From Monocercomonoides exilis (Eukaryota; Preaxostyla; Oxymonadida; Polymastigidae): a stretch of 64,000 nucleotides of DNA. Each line of letters starts with the position of its first letter. Positions within the stretch are counted from its first letter, which is position 1. The stretch is taken from contig LSRY02000025.1 in NCBI GenBank assembly GCA_001643675.2, positions 1,242,001-1,306,000 on the forward strand, read 5' to 3'. The position numbers and the translations under genes are program-made. The notes beneath the pieces were generated by a model. It made no database searches and was not told the DNA's origin. It saw only the letters and a program-made list of their open reading frames with translations. Shown one piece after another: positions 12,679 to 22,205 of the stretch.

Positions 12679-13393
12679 TCTTTCTCCATCTTCTGGATCG
12701 GCTCAGCCTTCTCCTTTATCAACATCTCCATCGACTGTGCCTGTCTCCTCCTCTTCTTCCTCTTCTTCTTCAAACACTTCGATCTCTTCCTCTTCCTCTT
12801 CTTCTCCTTCGTCGTTGCAGCCATCATCCACACTGTCATCTGGTGCCAACACGTCTTCCTCTCCCTCTCTCACTCCACTCTCATCTGCCACACAATACCA
12901 TCCTCTGGACGAGGCAGATGGCCTTCTTCTCCTGCAGCTCATCATCAAAGCATGTGACATCTCCAACCTCTGCCGCCCCTTCCCAATTGCTCTGAAGTGG
13001 TCTGAGCGGATGCTGCATGAGATGTTGGCACAGCGGCAGAGGGAGATGGAGGAAGGGTGTGTTGTGTCTGTCGTGGCTAAGACTCTTCCTGAAATGGAAT
13101 CTTCGTTCTCTGTCTTCTGCATTGAGCCTCTCTTTGCCCCGCTGGCCTCGCTCATTCCGTCCTCTTCCTCATTCCTGGCGCAGGTCAGGCGCAATCTGTC
13201 GTGGTGGCAGAGGGCAGGAGACAAAAGCTCCACCCTCGAGCAAATCATCAAGGGAGAGCACGACCAGACAGAACAGCAGGAAGACAGGATAACTGAGAAA
13301 ACATTCCAATCCCCTGGCATTGAAGAAGACCAGGACCAAAGGGGAAGTTCGATGCAGTGCTTCTATTCTTCACTTGTTGCTGAATATTCTTGA
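7940..13393 (+). CDS. Receiver-like domain fused to class I cyclic-nucleotide phosphodiesterase, four exons
   Basis: Exons are 7940-8105, 8206-8364, 8437-8660 and 8708-13393; introns of 100, 72 and 47 nt join in frame, giving 1744 aa. Residues about 50-180 look like a response-regulator receiver fold (CLIFNVN strand, MLAITSQDS strand, then CLRDGATNYLF). The phospho-acceptor Asp and the conserved Lys are not evident, so it is a pseudo-receiver as in PDE8 or a RegA-like relative. The PDE domain carries YHTFHHAFDV (His1178), LCHDIDHPGLNN (His1335, Asp1336, His1339) and KACDISN (Asp1600), the metal-binding HD residues that hydrolyse cAMP or cGMP. Serine tracts split the domain between these motifs, and about 600 residues of Ser/Pro-rich sequence precede it. 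It would end cyclic-nucleotide signalling. AATAAA follows near 13482. Confidence 0.88.
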
Positions 13394-14086
13394 AATGGTT
13401 TTATCGTTTCTGAAGATTTTTATTATTCTTATTTTAAGGATCACTTTTGTAAATCCAATATGTTTGATTTTACGAGATAAAAATAAATCTCTCTTGTTTT
13501 AATGACCTCATTTCTAATTTTATTTTTAAATCATTGATAATTTTCAACTTATTAATTTTCAAATTTTTGAATTTTTTTTTTGAAAAAATAATTTTCCTCA
13601 AAAAACTCACAGTCAAAAGAAAAAGGGGGGATAGAGAGTGAAAAGGGGAGGGAGGAAGAAAAGAGACGATTTAGAATTGAATTGGTCTCGAGCTTGGAAG
13701 GAGGAGAAGAAAGGAAGCAAATGAAGATAGACGGAAAAATAGAATTGTTAAAGTCACGAAAAAATGGAAGATGGGGCAGCTTTGATTTGCTGCATGCAAT
13801 CGCAGAAGATGAAAAAGTGGCAGAAGAAGAGGGAAATGAAGCACAAAAAGAATAGCACGGATGGCTAACCACAGATTAATTCAAGAATCACTTCATCTAT
13901 TTCTTACGTTTAAACAGTTGAAACAAAATGAAAGAATTTTCGTATTAATTGAAGCATTTCGGTCGCGTTACGCAAAAAATATGTATATAATATAATATAA
14001 CCCCAAACGCAAATACTCACAAAATATCGAAATAATTTAGAAATATAAAGAAGAAAAAACTAAAGAACTTAAATTCGTTAAACAGG
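13394..14086. other. AT-rich spacer
   Basis: Purine-skewed, AT-rich DNA after the phosphodiesterase gene. A minus-strand frame at 13552-13872 is open but low in complexity and shows no family motif, so I see no supportable gene. Confidence 0.5.
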
Positions 14087-14092
14087 AAAAAA
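14087..14092 (-). terminator. Pol III T6 terminator of tRNA-Gly
   Basis: Six T residues on the minus strand begin three bases past the tRNA 3' end, the usual RNA polymerase III stop. Confidence 0.8.
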
Positions 14093-14095
14093 GAT

Positions 14096-14165
14096 GCATT
14101 AGCCGGGACTTGAACCCGGGTCGCTAGCTTGGAAGGCTAGCATGCTGCCCCTATACCACTAATGC
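14096..14165 (-). tRNA. tRNA-Gly (anticodon TCC)
   Basis: The minus strand folds as a cloverleaf. The acceptor arm is GCATTAG paired with CTAATGC, the anticodon stem CTAGC/GCTAG encloses the loop CTTCCAA, and the T arm is CCGGG-TTCAAGT-CCCGG. The anticodon is TCC, reading GGA glycine codons. An A-box-like TGGTATAGGGG and a B-box GGTTCAAGTCC are internal promoters. CCA is not encoded and there is no intron. Length 70 nt. Confidence 0.96.
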
Positions 14166-14779
14166 TTGTTAAAGATATGTTTCTCAATCTTTCTATAAAT
14201 TAATATCTTTAACATATTTTCAATTCTTTCCAAAAGTCTCTTTTTATCTTGTTTGTATATTTTTATTTTTTTTTTATTTGATGTTTCAATTTTTTTTGAT
14301 GACATTGAATTATCTTTCATTTTGAAGTTTTCAGAAAATGAATATGATAGCATTCTGAATCAATTCACTTTCATTAATTATCTATTTTCAATCTAACAAA
14401 CAAGAAAACATCAACAGAGTATTCTTCAAGAAAATGGTTTTTGTTTCATCAGCTTTTTTCGTTGAGTCTTTATTTCCAGTTTTCAGGGAAAATAAAAAAA
14501 TTTTTTTGTTTTTATTCAAAAAAAGAGTTCAGAAAATTTGTTTGGTTTGTTTTTCTTATTCTATTCGCTTTCCATTATCCGATATTGAAAACATGTTTTT
14601 CAATTTCGAAAATCTTTCAATGAAATTCATTAATAATTGTTCAAAACACAAGGAGCATTAGCGATATGAATTGGTTTGAAACAAATCCAAAAATGTTGCT
14701 ATCCGATTTGAAATACTTTATTTTGAATTCGAGAAAATCAATGACAATCATTATTATTTTGCTTCTTTTGAAAACATAT
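14166..14779. other. AT-rich spacer
   Basis: Strongly AT-rich with scattered short open frames; none shows a domain or coding-like composition. Confidence 0.5.
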
Positions 14780-15033
14780 GGGTGATAATTTTTGATTTCA
14801 TATTTTATCTTTCAAAAATTTCGATTCGAAAATTTCCTTTGAATATCAACAAAAGAACATTAAAAAATGAAAAGGATTTTAAAAGATATCTTCATCATTT
14901 TTGAATACAAATGCGTTTACTCAAATACAGTTGTGATAAAATTTGCATTTGAATACAAAATCTCTTTCCAATCCTAAACAACCTTTGAAATTTTTGCACC
15001 CGAAAAAAAATATGATATAAAAAATAATCACAC
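14780..15033. mobile_element. MITE-like inverted-repeat element, copy 1 (254 bp)
   Basis: The left end GGGTGATAATTTTTGATTTC and the reverse complement of the right end (GTGTGATTATTTTTTATATC) form terminal inverted repeats of about 30 bp. ATAT flanks both sides (14776-14779 and 15034-15037) as a candidate 4-bp target duplication. No ORF lies inside, so mobility would depend on a transposase elsewhere. Confidence 0.65.
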
Positions 15034-15113
15034 ATATTCATTTCCAAAAACAACAAATGCATTCATTTCTCAATTAGCAAATGAACTCTTCTGAATAATA
15101 TGTTTTCTGATAT

Positions 15114-15625
15114 TGGTGATTATTTTTGAAATCATATTTTTTCTTTAAATAATTTTGGTATGATAATTTTCAATAAACATTCAAAAAATGAACTCCGAAT
15201 AGTTGGGTGATTATTTTTGAAATCTTATATTTTTTCGGGGTATGTGTTACTTTCTAATTTACAGTTATTTGCAAAAGAATTCTCAAAAAAGAATTTCATA
15301 CTTTAAAATTATTGTCTTTCAAATGCGTGTTGTCATTGAAAGACAGAGTTCATTTAAGATTTTTATTTAAATATTAGATCGATTTCAAAGTATTTGCGAC
15401 AAATTGTGAATTCGAATGTTTTGATAAGAAAAATGTGAAGTCAAAAAGAATCACCCAGTTGTAATATTTTCAAAAGTCATTTGTGTCTTTCTTTCATCTC
15501 TTTCATTGGCTTTTATAATTATTGGAATGCATATAACATTTGAAAGAAAAAATTCTTTCCAAATACAAAAAATATTTCTTTAATCAACACCTCGATAAAA
15601 GTGATAATCTCATGCGTAATCACCA
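15114..15625. mobile_element. Older MITE-like element interrupted by copy 3
   Basis: The left end TGGTGATTATTTTTGAAATC and the right-end complement TGGTGATTACGCATGAGATT look like diverged ends of the same family. The outer span is 512 bp. Subtracting the 252-bp inner element and its 4-bp duplication leaves 256 bp, the size of the other copies. Flanks are ATAT and CTAT, one mismatch. Confidence 0.5.
15205..15456. mobile_element. MITE-like inverted-repeat element, copy 3 (252 bp), nested
   Basis: The left end GGGTGATTATTTTTGAAATC and the right-end complement GGGTGATTCTTTTTGACTTC are inverted repeats. AGTT at 15201-15204 is repeated at 15457-15460, a clear 4-bp target duplication. A TTTTTCGGGGT block just inside the left end is shared with copy 4 at 25541. 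Confidence 0.68.
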
Positions 15626-15677
15626 CTATGTCAAAATTTTTTGAGAAGTTCATTTAACTTAGCTTCCAGGTTTAATT

Positions 15678-15820
15678 AAAAACTTATATTTTTATAAAAT
15701 TTTTGTTCCCACACATGAAATTTCAATGGAGAAGAAATAATAACATTGCTAATGACATGTTTCCATTCAAGTGAAGTTTCGCGAGTGGGAACAAAAATTT
15801 GATCAAAATATGAGATTTTT
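15678..15820. repeat. Foldback (long imperfect inverted repeat)
   Basis: An arm reading through AAAATTTTTGTTCCCAC near 15698-15714 recurs in inverted form near 15784-15800, with similarity continuing outward and inward for about 55 bp per arm and a loop of roughly 30 bp. It has no ORF. It could be a separate foldback transposon family. Confidence 0.55.
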
Positions 15821-15933
15821 GTAAAAACCAGATGATTTTTCAAAATGAACTATTCAATGAAAACTTTGATATTTCAAACATTCCGACTGACATCAATGTC
15901 AACTCAGTTTATGGGCATTCCATTTCTTCGTAT

Positions 15934-15935
<2 letters not shown>

Positions 15936-16011
<76 letters not shown>
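15936..16011. repeat. (AAT)n microsatellite, about 25 units
   Basis: Perfect AAT repeat of about 76 nt, followed by AGATGAATTG. The inverse of that flank (CAATTCATCT) precedes the larger (AAT)n at 25109. A palindrome containing TTATTGGGT lies just downstream. Confidence 0.95.
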
Positions 16012-16732
16012 GATGAATTGTGAAATAAAAAATAATTTCAAAATTATTGGGTTATTTCAAAATTACCCAATAATTTTGAAATTGTCTATGGAAATTTTGA
16101 AATTTTTGGGGAATTTTGCAATAACTCAGGTGGACAAAATTTTTTCTCTGAAAAAATATATTATGCAAATTCGTGAAGTTATTCTAATCATATTTTAAAA
16201 AAAATGTTCTGTTGTTTTTTTATTGTTATTAATTATAGAAGAAATTTTCAACAAAATTATTTAGTATGAGTTAATGAATATTCGAAATAAGCTTTTGAAT
16301 TCTATTTTGTTCTTTTCAAATACATTATAATGACAGTTTGAAAGTTTTCATTGAATTTTTTTTCATATGAATGATAAAGGTCAAAAATTTTTAAAAAAGT
16401 CTCAAAGGATCTAAATATTTGTTGATTGGAGAAAGTAATGAAACGCTCCGTTGCAATTATTAATCATCAATATTCAATAATTCACAAATGAGAAAGAATA
16501 TCTTGAAAAACTTCAGGATCCAAAAAAAAATGACTCTTGAAAGAAAAATTTGATGTTATTTTTTGATCAATTAGAATATTTGTTTTCTGGTGACATAAGA
16601 TTCGTTGCATTTTATCACGAAAGTTTCTGAACAAGATATATGAGGGACAATGTGTTTCACAAGTTATCACGGTGAAAAATTTTTCAGATTTGAAAAAAAA
16701 CTTATGCATTCATTTTAACTGTTTATCTTGGT
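16012..16732. other. AT-rich spacer
   Basis: AT-rich with no supportable gene; a palindrome around TTATTGGGT and ACCCAATAA lies near 16043-16077. Confidence 0.5.
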
Positions 16733-17950
16733 TTGAGCAATTCAAATGAAAAATACTTATCTCAAGGTGAGAGAGAATTGAATAATATTCAAATTCAAGG
16801 AAAAATAAAATGGATGCAACAGAAAGTTCGTCATTTTCATTATGGAAATGGAATGGTTGCGCATCGCAACATGAAGGTGCACGTTATTTCCAAGGCTGTG
16901 AAAAAACCGTTCTTTATATTGAAAATTCGTCTTTTGCTAAATGTAATGCTTCTTCTACAGGATGTGGAGGAATAGATGCATTGAAGATAGCAGAATGTAT
17001 TTTGCTCCATACCACATTTGTTCAACGTTCAGCGAAAGGAACCAATGGACTTGGAGGTGCAGGAATTTCATCAGAATATGTTGATGTACAGACAATGGTT
17101 GATGATTGCTCCTTTCAAAATTACTCTTCAGGCAACGACGGAGGGGCAATTGATCTGCGTGCAAAGAGAACCGAGAGGCAGAAGAAATGTGTTATTAATT
17201 CGTTTATTTTTCAACTGCAGTGTTCTTAACTCTTCAGGTTCTGGAGGTGGTTAAAATGAGCATAGGCTTTCAATGGACAATGTATTAATAAATAACTGCC
17301 TATTCTGCAATTGCTTTTCGATGACAGCAGGAGGTGCTGATTGCTCACAAATCAATGCAGTGAATAAAGGAATTTAATTTTTCTACTGTTTTTTCCGCAA
17401 TAACACTTGTGTGAAAGGTGGACATGGCATTCTTCTCAAGACTTTACGCTAAACAACATTCATCCAAACTGTTGTTCAAACAGATAAATAGGAAACAGAG
17501 TTAGTGCAAACTCGGGTTCAAACATTGACAAAAGTGAATGGCTTAATGATGCTGGAGGAAGAACCAGATTTGTTTTTTCAACTGCTGCTCAACCAAATTC
17601 CAAAGGTGCTTTTTCATGTGGGATCAATGAAAGCTATCCGTGTAATTCTATCAGCCGTTGTATAAATCAACTTTTTCCACGTTATGCAAATGAAGTTCAC
17701 ATATTTACAGGAACAATAACAGAAATAAGAAGTGTAGACTTCGATGACAATACTTATGTGATATATGGACAAAGTGGTATGAGCGCAACTGTCCAGGTTA
17801 AAATTGAAGCAGCTAATGTTTTTCTCATTTCAGTTTCAACAGGAACTTGCTCTTGTGAATTGCTCAGAAAATGTGAATATTAATGACTTAAGAATATTCT
17901 AAAAAAATGGAACTTATAATGTTGGAACATGATACTACACAACTCTTTTC
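16733..17950 (+). pseudogene. Decayed copy of a beta-helix surface protein gene
   Basis: Conceptual reading in several frames matches residues about 260-650 of the large beta-helix protein at 28932-36728. Shared phrases include ENSSF..CNASST, SSGNDGGAIDL, TERQK, CGINES.PC and YGQS.MS.TVQ, in the same order. The frame shifts near 17225 (open frames end at 17229 and 17254), and stops fall inside later matches, for example in the region matching NCLFC and FHNN. The parent C-terminal half is absent. Two or more disabling changes make it a pseudogene. Confidence 0.85.
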
Positions 17951-18990
17951 TCACTAAGTCTACAGTTTTCTGCGAACCCTCCATGAAAGTTCCATTAGCT
18001 ACAGCTCCGTTATCATCTGCTCATGTTCTCCAGTTAAACGCCAACAATGTGCGATTTGTTGCAGATTGAATCACTTCGGATAACGACCATTTTTATAATT
18101 TCACATCATCTGGGCTTGCTTTCTCTAGCATTTGTCTTAACTTCCATTTCTATTCCATAGCTGTTGATACCATCTCTTCTCCTGATCTCTTTTGGGGAAA
18201 ACTGAATGTTTAATCAAATTTCAGTCAATCCGACAGAAAATCAATTTTCAAACATTTTTCGTCGTCATCATCTTTTCTTCTTCTTCTTCTTCTTCCTCAT
18301 TTATTATTCTTTTTCTTCAACATTTCCTGCCTTTTTGAAGGAAATCAAATGAAAGAAAACAATGCTTTCTCAAGATTCGAGATATATTTATTACATTCGA
18401 ACAATTTTTTGAATGAAAATGATTGCGATAAGAAACAGGAGATTAAAGAAAAAGAATAAGGAAAAGAAGAATGCAACTATGAAGATTACAACACTGATGA
18501 AAATTTTTGATGAGAAATCAAATGATCAATCACATCAAATAATGGCTCAAAGGACCGCAACATTTTGTTGATCACCAATTCTTTGTTCTTTAGGAGATCT
18601 AAACGATGTTCTGAAGAAGCAGATACTGATGAATCTTGGCAAAATATAATTCCTTCTCCATCTTCAATATCATCGTCTCGTGAAACTTCATCACTCACTG
18701 TCCATCCCACAGCAGCATCTCAAAACATTTCGACATTTCTTCCTCATTCCTCTTCAGCTGCAGCCTCAGCAGTACCACCAGTAGCCGCACCATTTGCAAC
18801 AGCGCCATCTGCCCTTCTTTCTTTGAGATATCCTTCTGTGCAGTCTCCTTTCACCACCTCAGCCCAACCAATGCTCTCATCCATTTTCACGCAGATGCAA
18901 CAGAAAGCACACTCACAGTGCGATGCAGTTCCTGTTCACATTCTTCGTAATCACTCTGAATTCATTCAAAGTTAGAAGAACTCTCCAGTA
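17951..18990. other. Spacer with a weak Ser/Ala-rich plus-strand frame
   Basis: A plus-strand frame at 18565-18975 encodes 136 residues rich in Ser, Ala and Pro, with higher GC than its surroundings. I see no domain. It may be a fragment of a low-complexity protein or chance; the rest is AT-rich. Confidence 0.3.
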
Positions 18991-19789
18991 AGTTGTATTA
19001 CACAAATTCGGTTTCCTAAGACACAACAAGAAGAAGTCGTTATATTTGAACGCTTCCAGCACCGAAGCAAATGAAGGCGGACTGCACACAGACAACATGT
19101 GTGCATCTCGGAAGGAACAAAGCAACAGCGCCTGTGAAATCTGTGGATTGCACATTCGCAGAAGAGATTCCTTTTGAACAGACGTGATCTTTCCACAAGC
19201 TTCTCCTGGCAACGAACACGAAGAAGAAATCACATCGAAACAAAACATGAAATCATGCAGAGCATTAATCACATCCTTCAGCTACGCTGCTTCTGTCTGG
19301 TTGTCGTTCAAGAAAAATTCGAGAATGCAGATGACTCTGTCCTCACCTTCTCCAACTTCAACCATTTTAACACATCAGAAAACATCTTGATTTTCTTCTC
19401 CAACGAATCTTCAACAGCACGATGTTGAAAAACAATAAAAATAATTGCTCATCTCTTGTGAACTTCTTACACGTGAACCTCCCGGATAGCCACACATCAT
19501 CAAAAAACTTCCGGAATTTTTTTTCCCTGTGGATCTTCTCCCATCATTCAGCCTCACCCTTCTTCTGCTCTGCATGCTTCTTTCCCAGCCACTGAACAAC
19601 AGTCGCCTTCCATGCCTCTTTCTATTCCACTGTTGGAGTTGCAGCAAGCATTCAGTTCTTCTGCTTTCTCTTCGCATCGTGGTGTGGCGAAAGCTGAATC
19701 ACATTCAGCTAACTTGCATCTATTTATTTTCTGCCTTTTCACACTTCTCTCCCCTTTCCTCTTCTTCCTCTTCTTCCTCTTCTTCCTCT

Positions 19790-19824
<35 letters not shown>

Positions 19825-19828
19825 TTCT

Positions 19829-19860
<32 letters not shown>

Positions 19861-19873
19861 TTCTACCTCTTCT

Positions 19874-19905
<32 letters not shown>

Positions 19906-20960
19906 TTCTTCCTCTTCTTCCTCTTCTTCCTCCTCCTTTTCTTCCTCCTCTTTCTTTTCTTTTTCATCTTCCTCTTTATCCTCTTCGTTTTCTTTTTTTT
20001 TTTTTCTTCTTCTTCTTCTTCGTTTTCTTCGGCTCCTATTCTGTTCATCCATCTCCTCTTTGTTCTGTACCACTCTCTCGCCCCTTTCTTATTTGTCCCG
20101 CATTCTCTACCTCCAACAATGCCCTCCCCCTCCACACACCTTCTCCTCCAGCTCATTTCCCCCCAACAAGCCGCTCCACCTTCACTTCATGCGACGCTTT
20201 TATTTACAACTGCTGCTGCTTCTATCTTGCAAGAATCATTTGCTCATTCACAATCACCTCATTGAACAGCGCCTTCTTCTCAATTATCATCCGCTCATAC
20301 ACTTTCGATAGCTCCCTTAGCATCTTCATTTCCTTCTCCTTCTCGTTTATCTTCTTCCGCAAAGTTGTATTCACTCCTCCTTCACAACAACCACCAGAAT
20401 CATCAATGCTTCCACAATTGACTCCAGCGTCGTTCTTCTCCGATCATTCTCTGATCCCAGGATTTGCTCCCCTCCTTTTATCTTCTCCTCCACAGCAGTT
20501 TCCTTCTCCGGCAAAGCTCACCCAACACCCAACTTCACAACAACTCCTATTCCACTTGTGTGTGCCACAAGGACCACAGCACTTCCATATTTGATAATTA
20601 CTGCAATTTTCTCCTGGTTCTTTTCACACGGCCCCAACTGCAGAATCAACAAAGCCAAAGATAAAACCATCCCGCACTATGCAGAGGACAGTGAAAAAAG
20701 CATGTCAGCATGCATCGCCAAACAATTAGTATCTGTTTGCTAACCACACTCACCACTCCTCCTTGTTGAGCTCTATGTTCTTCTTCATCTCCACCAGCTG
20801 CTCCATCAGCTCCTTCACCTTTGCATTGTGTTTCTCCCTCAGCTCCAGAATCTTCCTTGCCAGTTTCACCACTATCTCCTCAATCTTCCACACTTCATTC
20901 TCGACAACTCCTCATCTTATCACTTCGTCATCTGTCTTCACAGTCACACTCCTCGACTGA
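18990..20960 (-). pseudogene. Decayed coiled-coil protein gene fragments
   Basis: On the minus strand several frames give helix-like charged segments. Near 20330-20390 it reads EKEKEMKMLRELSKVYERM, near 20790-20910 it reads KLARKILELREKHNAKVKEL, and near 19330-19420 it reads KKIKMFSDVLKWLKLEKV. They lie in different frames separated by stops. A long Glu-encoding simple repeat sits between them (19755-19990). The base composition is richer in GC than the flanks, which suggests former coding DNA. I cannot assign a family. Confidence 0.35.
19755..19990. repeat. (TTCCTC/TTC)n simple repeat
   Basis: Pyrimidine tract of CTTCTTCCT-type units; on the minus strand it would encode nearly pure Glu for about 80 residues. 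Confidence 0.9.
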
Positions 20961-22205
20961 GCAGATCGGAACACCAGTTGAGCTGTGGAAGGTTGTAACT
21001 TAGAAGGATAAAACAGAATGCAGATCAAATGGAACGCGTTCACGCAGTTCGAAACTTAGATCCACTTTCTCCTAAACAACTAACACACCAACGTTGCAAG
21101 AAGAAGATGCAGATTCACCAGCGAAACTGAAATTGTCGCCGAAAGCACCACAGCATATCCATTCAGTGTCTGCATCACACGTGGTGACAGCCGCATGGAC
21201 TGATCAAACACCCCAGTCATTTTCTTTTCTTCGCTTCTTTGCCTTCGGAATGGAAAGGCTGATCTGTATGCAGCATGAGCAAAAAAGATGTGAAAGACAT
21301 TTCAGAATCTTTTCATATTGCAAAATATGAAATTTCAAATAATGTCAAGTTATATTTTGGAGGATTCGTAACGTGATGGATAAAGTTGATATCAATAAAA
21401 CCATAAGGCAAAATGTTTGTATGCTCGTTCTCCATGGAAAAATTGTTAAACAAAACTGCGTATTGTTGGATTTTATATCTAGTCTGTGAAAAGCTCCAAA
21501 TCCTGTATCTTGTGTCTAATTACTGATAGAGCGGTTCAAAAATTAGTTGTATTTCCTTTTTTATCAACATTTTGTTCAATAAGACTTTGAACAAATATTC
21601 ACATTCAACTCAGATTATTCAAACGACTATATGATCCACGCACAGTAATTCGATTGCTACGTGAAGAGATATAACAGTAGAAGAAATCCATTAATTCAAA
21701 AACAAATAAAAAATCAGTATATCGCTTGTGAATATTTGATTCTTTTTTTCTTTATCCAGCGGTAAATCATTTCCATGGATATGATCTGTTCATTTTCGGA
21801 TCATATTTGTTGTGGTTTAATGGAAACAAACTTTATGAATCGGATGACAACGCCGCTTTTTTTCCTTTCAATCATCGGTTTTTGTCAATTTTTTCTTCAT
21901 TAAAAGACATAGAATGTCATTTGTTTCATTGAAGGCACTGCTTCGATTTATTAATGATTGCTTTCAATGATTGCATTCATGGTTTCACAGGCAATGCAAG
22001 TCACAAAATATTTTCTAATATTTATTCACTACTGAAATCAATATTTCAAAAAAAGAAAGATTGAAAGAAAAGATAGAAAAGTGAATAAAACCAACTGTTT
22101 CTTCAAACATTTATTTCAACATTCATCATTTACATAATATCTTAAATGTATCTAAAGTCATGGATGAATGAACAAGTTTCATGATTTATTCCCATTAATT
22201 TCATT
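20961..22205. other. AT-rich spacer
   Basis: No supportable gene. Short open frames lack domains, and AT content rises towards the transposase gene. Confidence 0.5.

Noticed and set aside
13552-13872. Minus-strand 106-aa ORF
   Set aside because: Purine-skewed low-complexity DNA, no motif, no exon partner.
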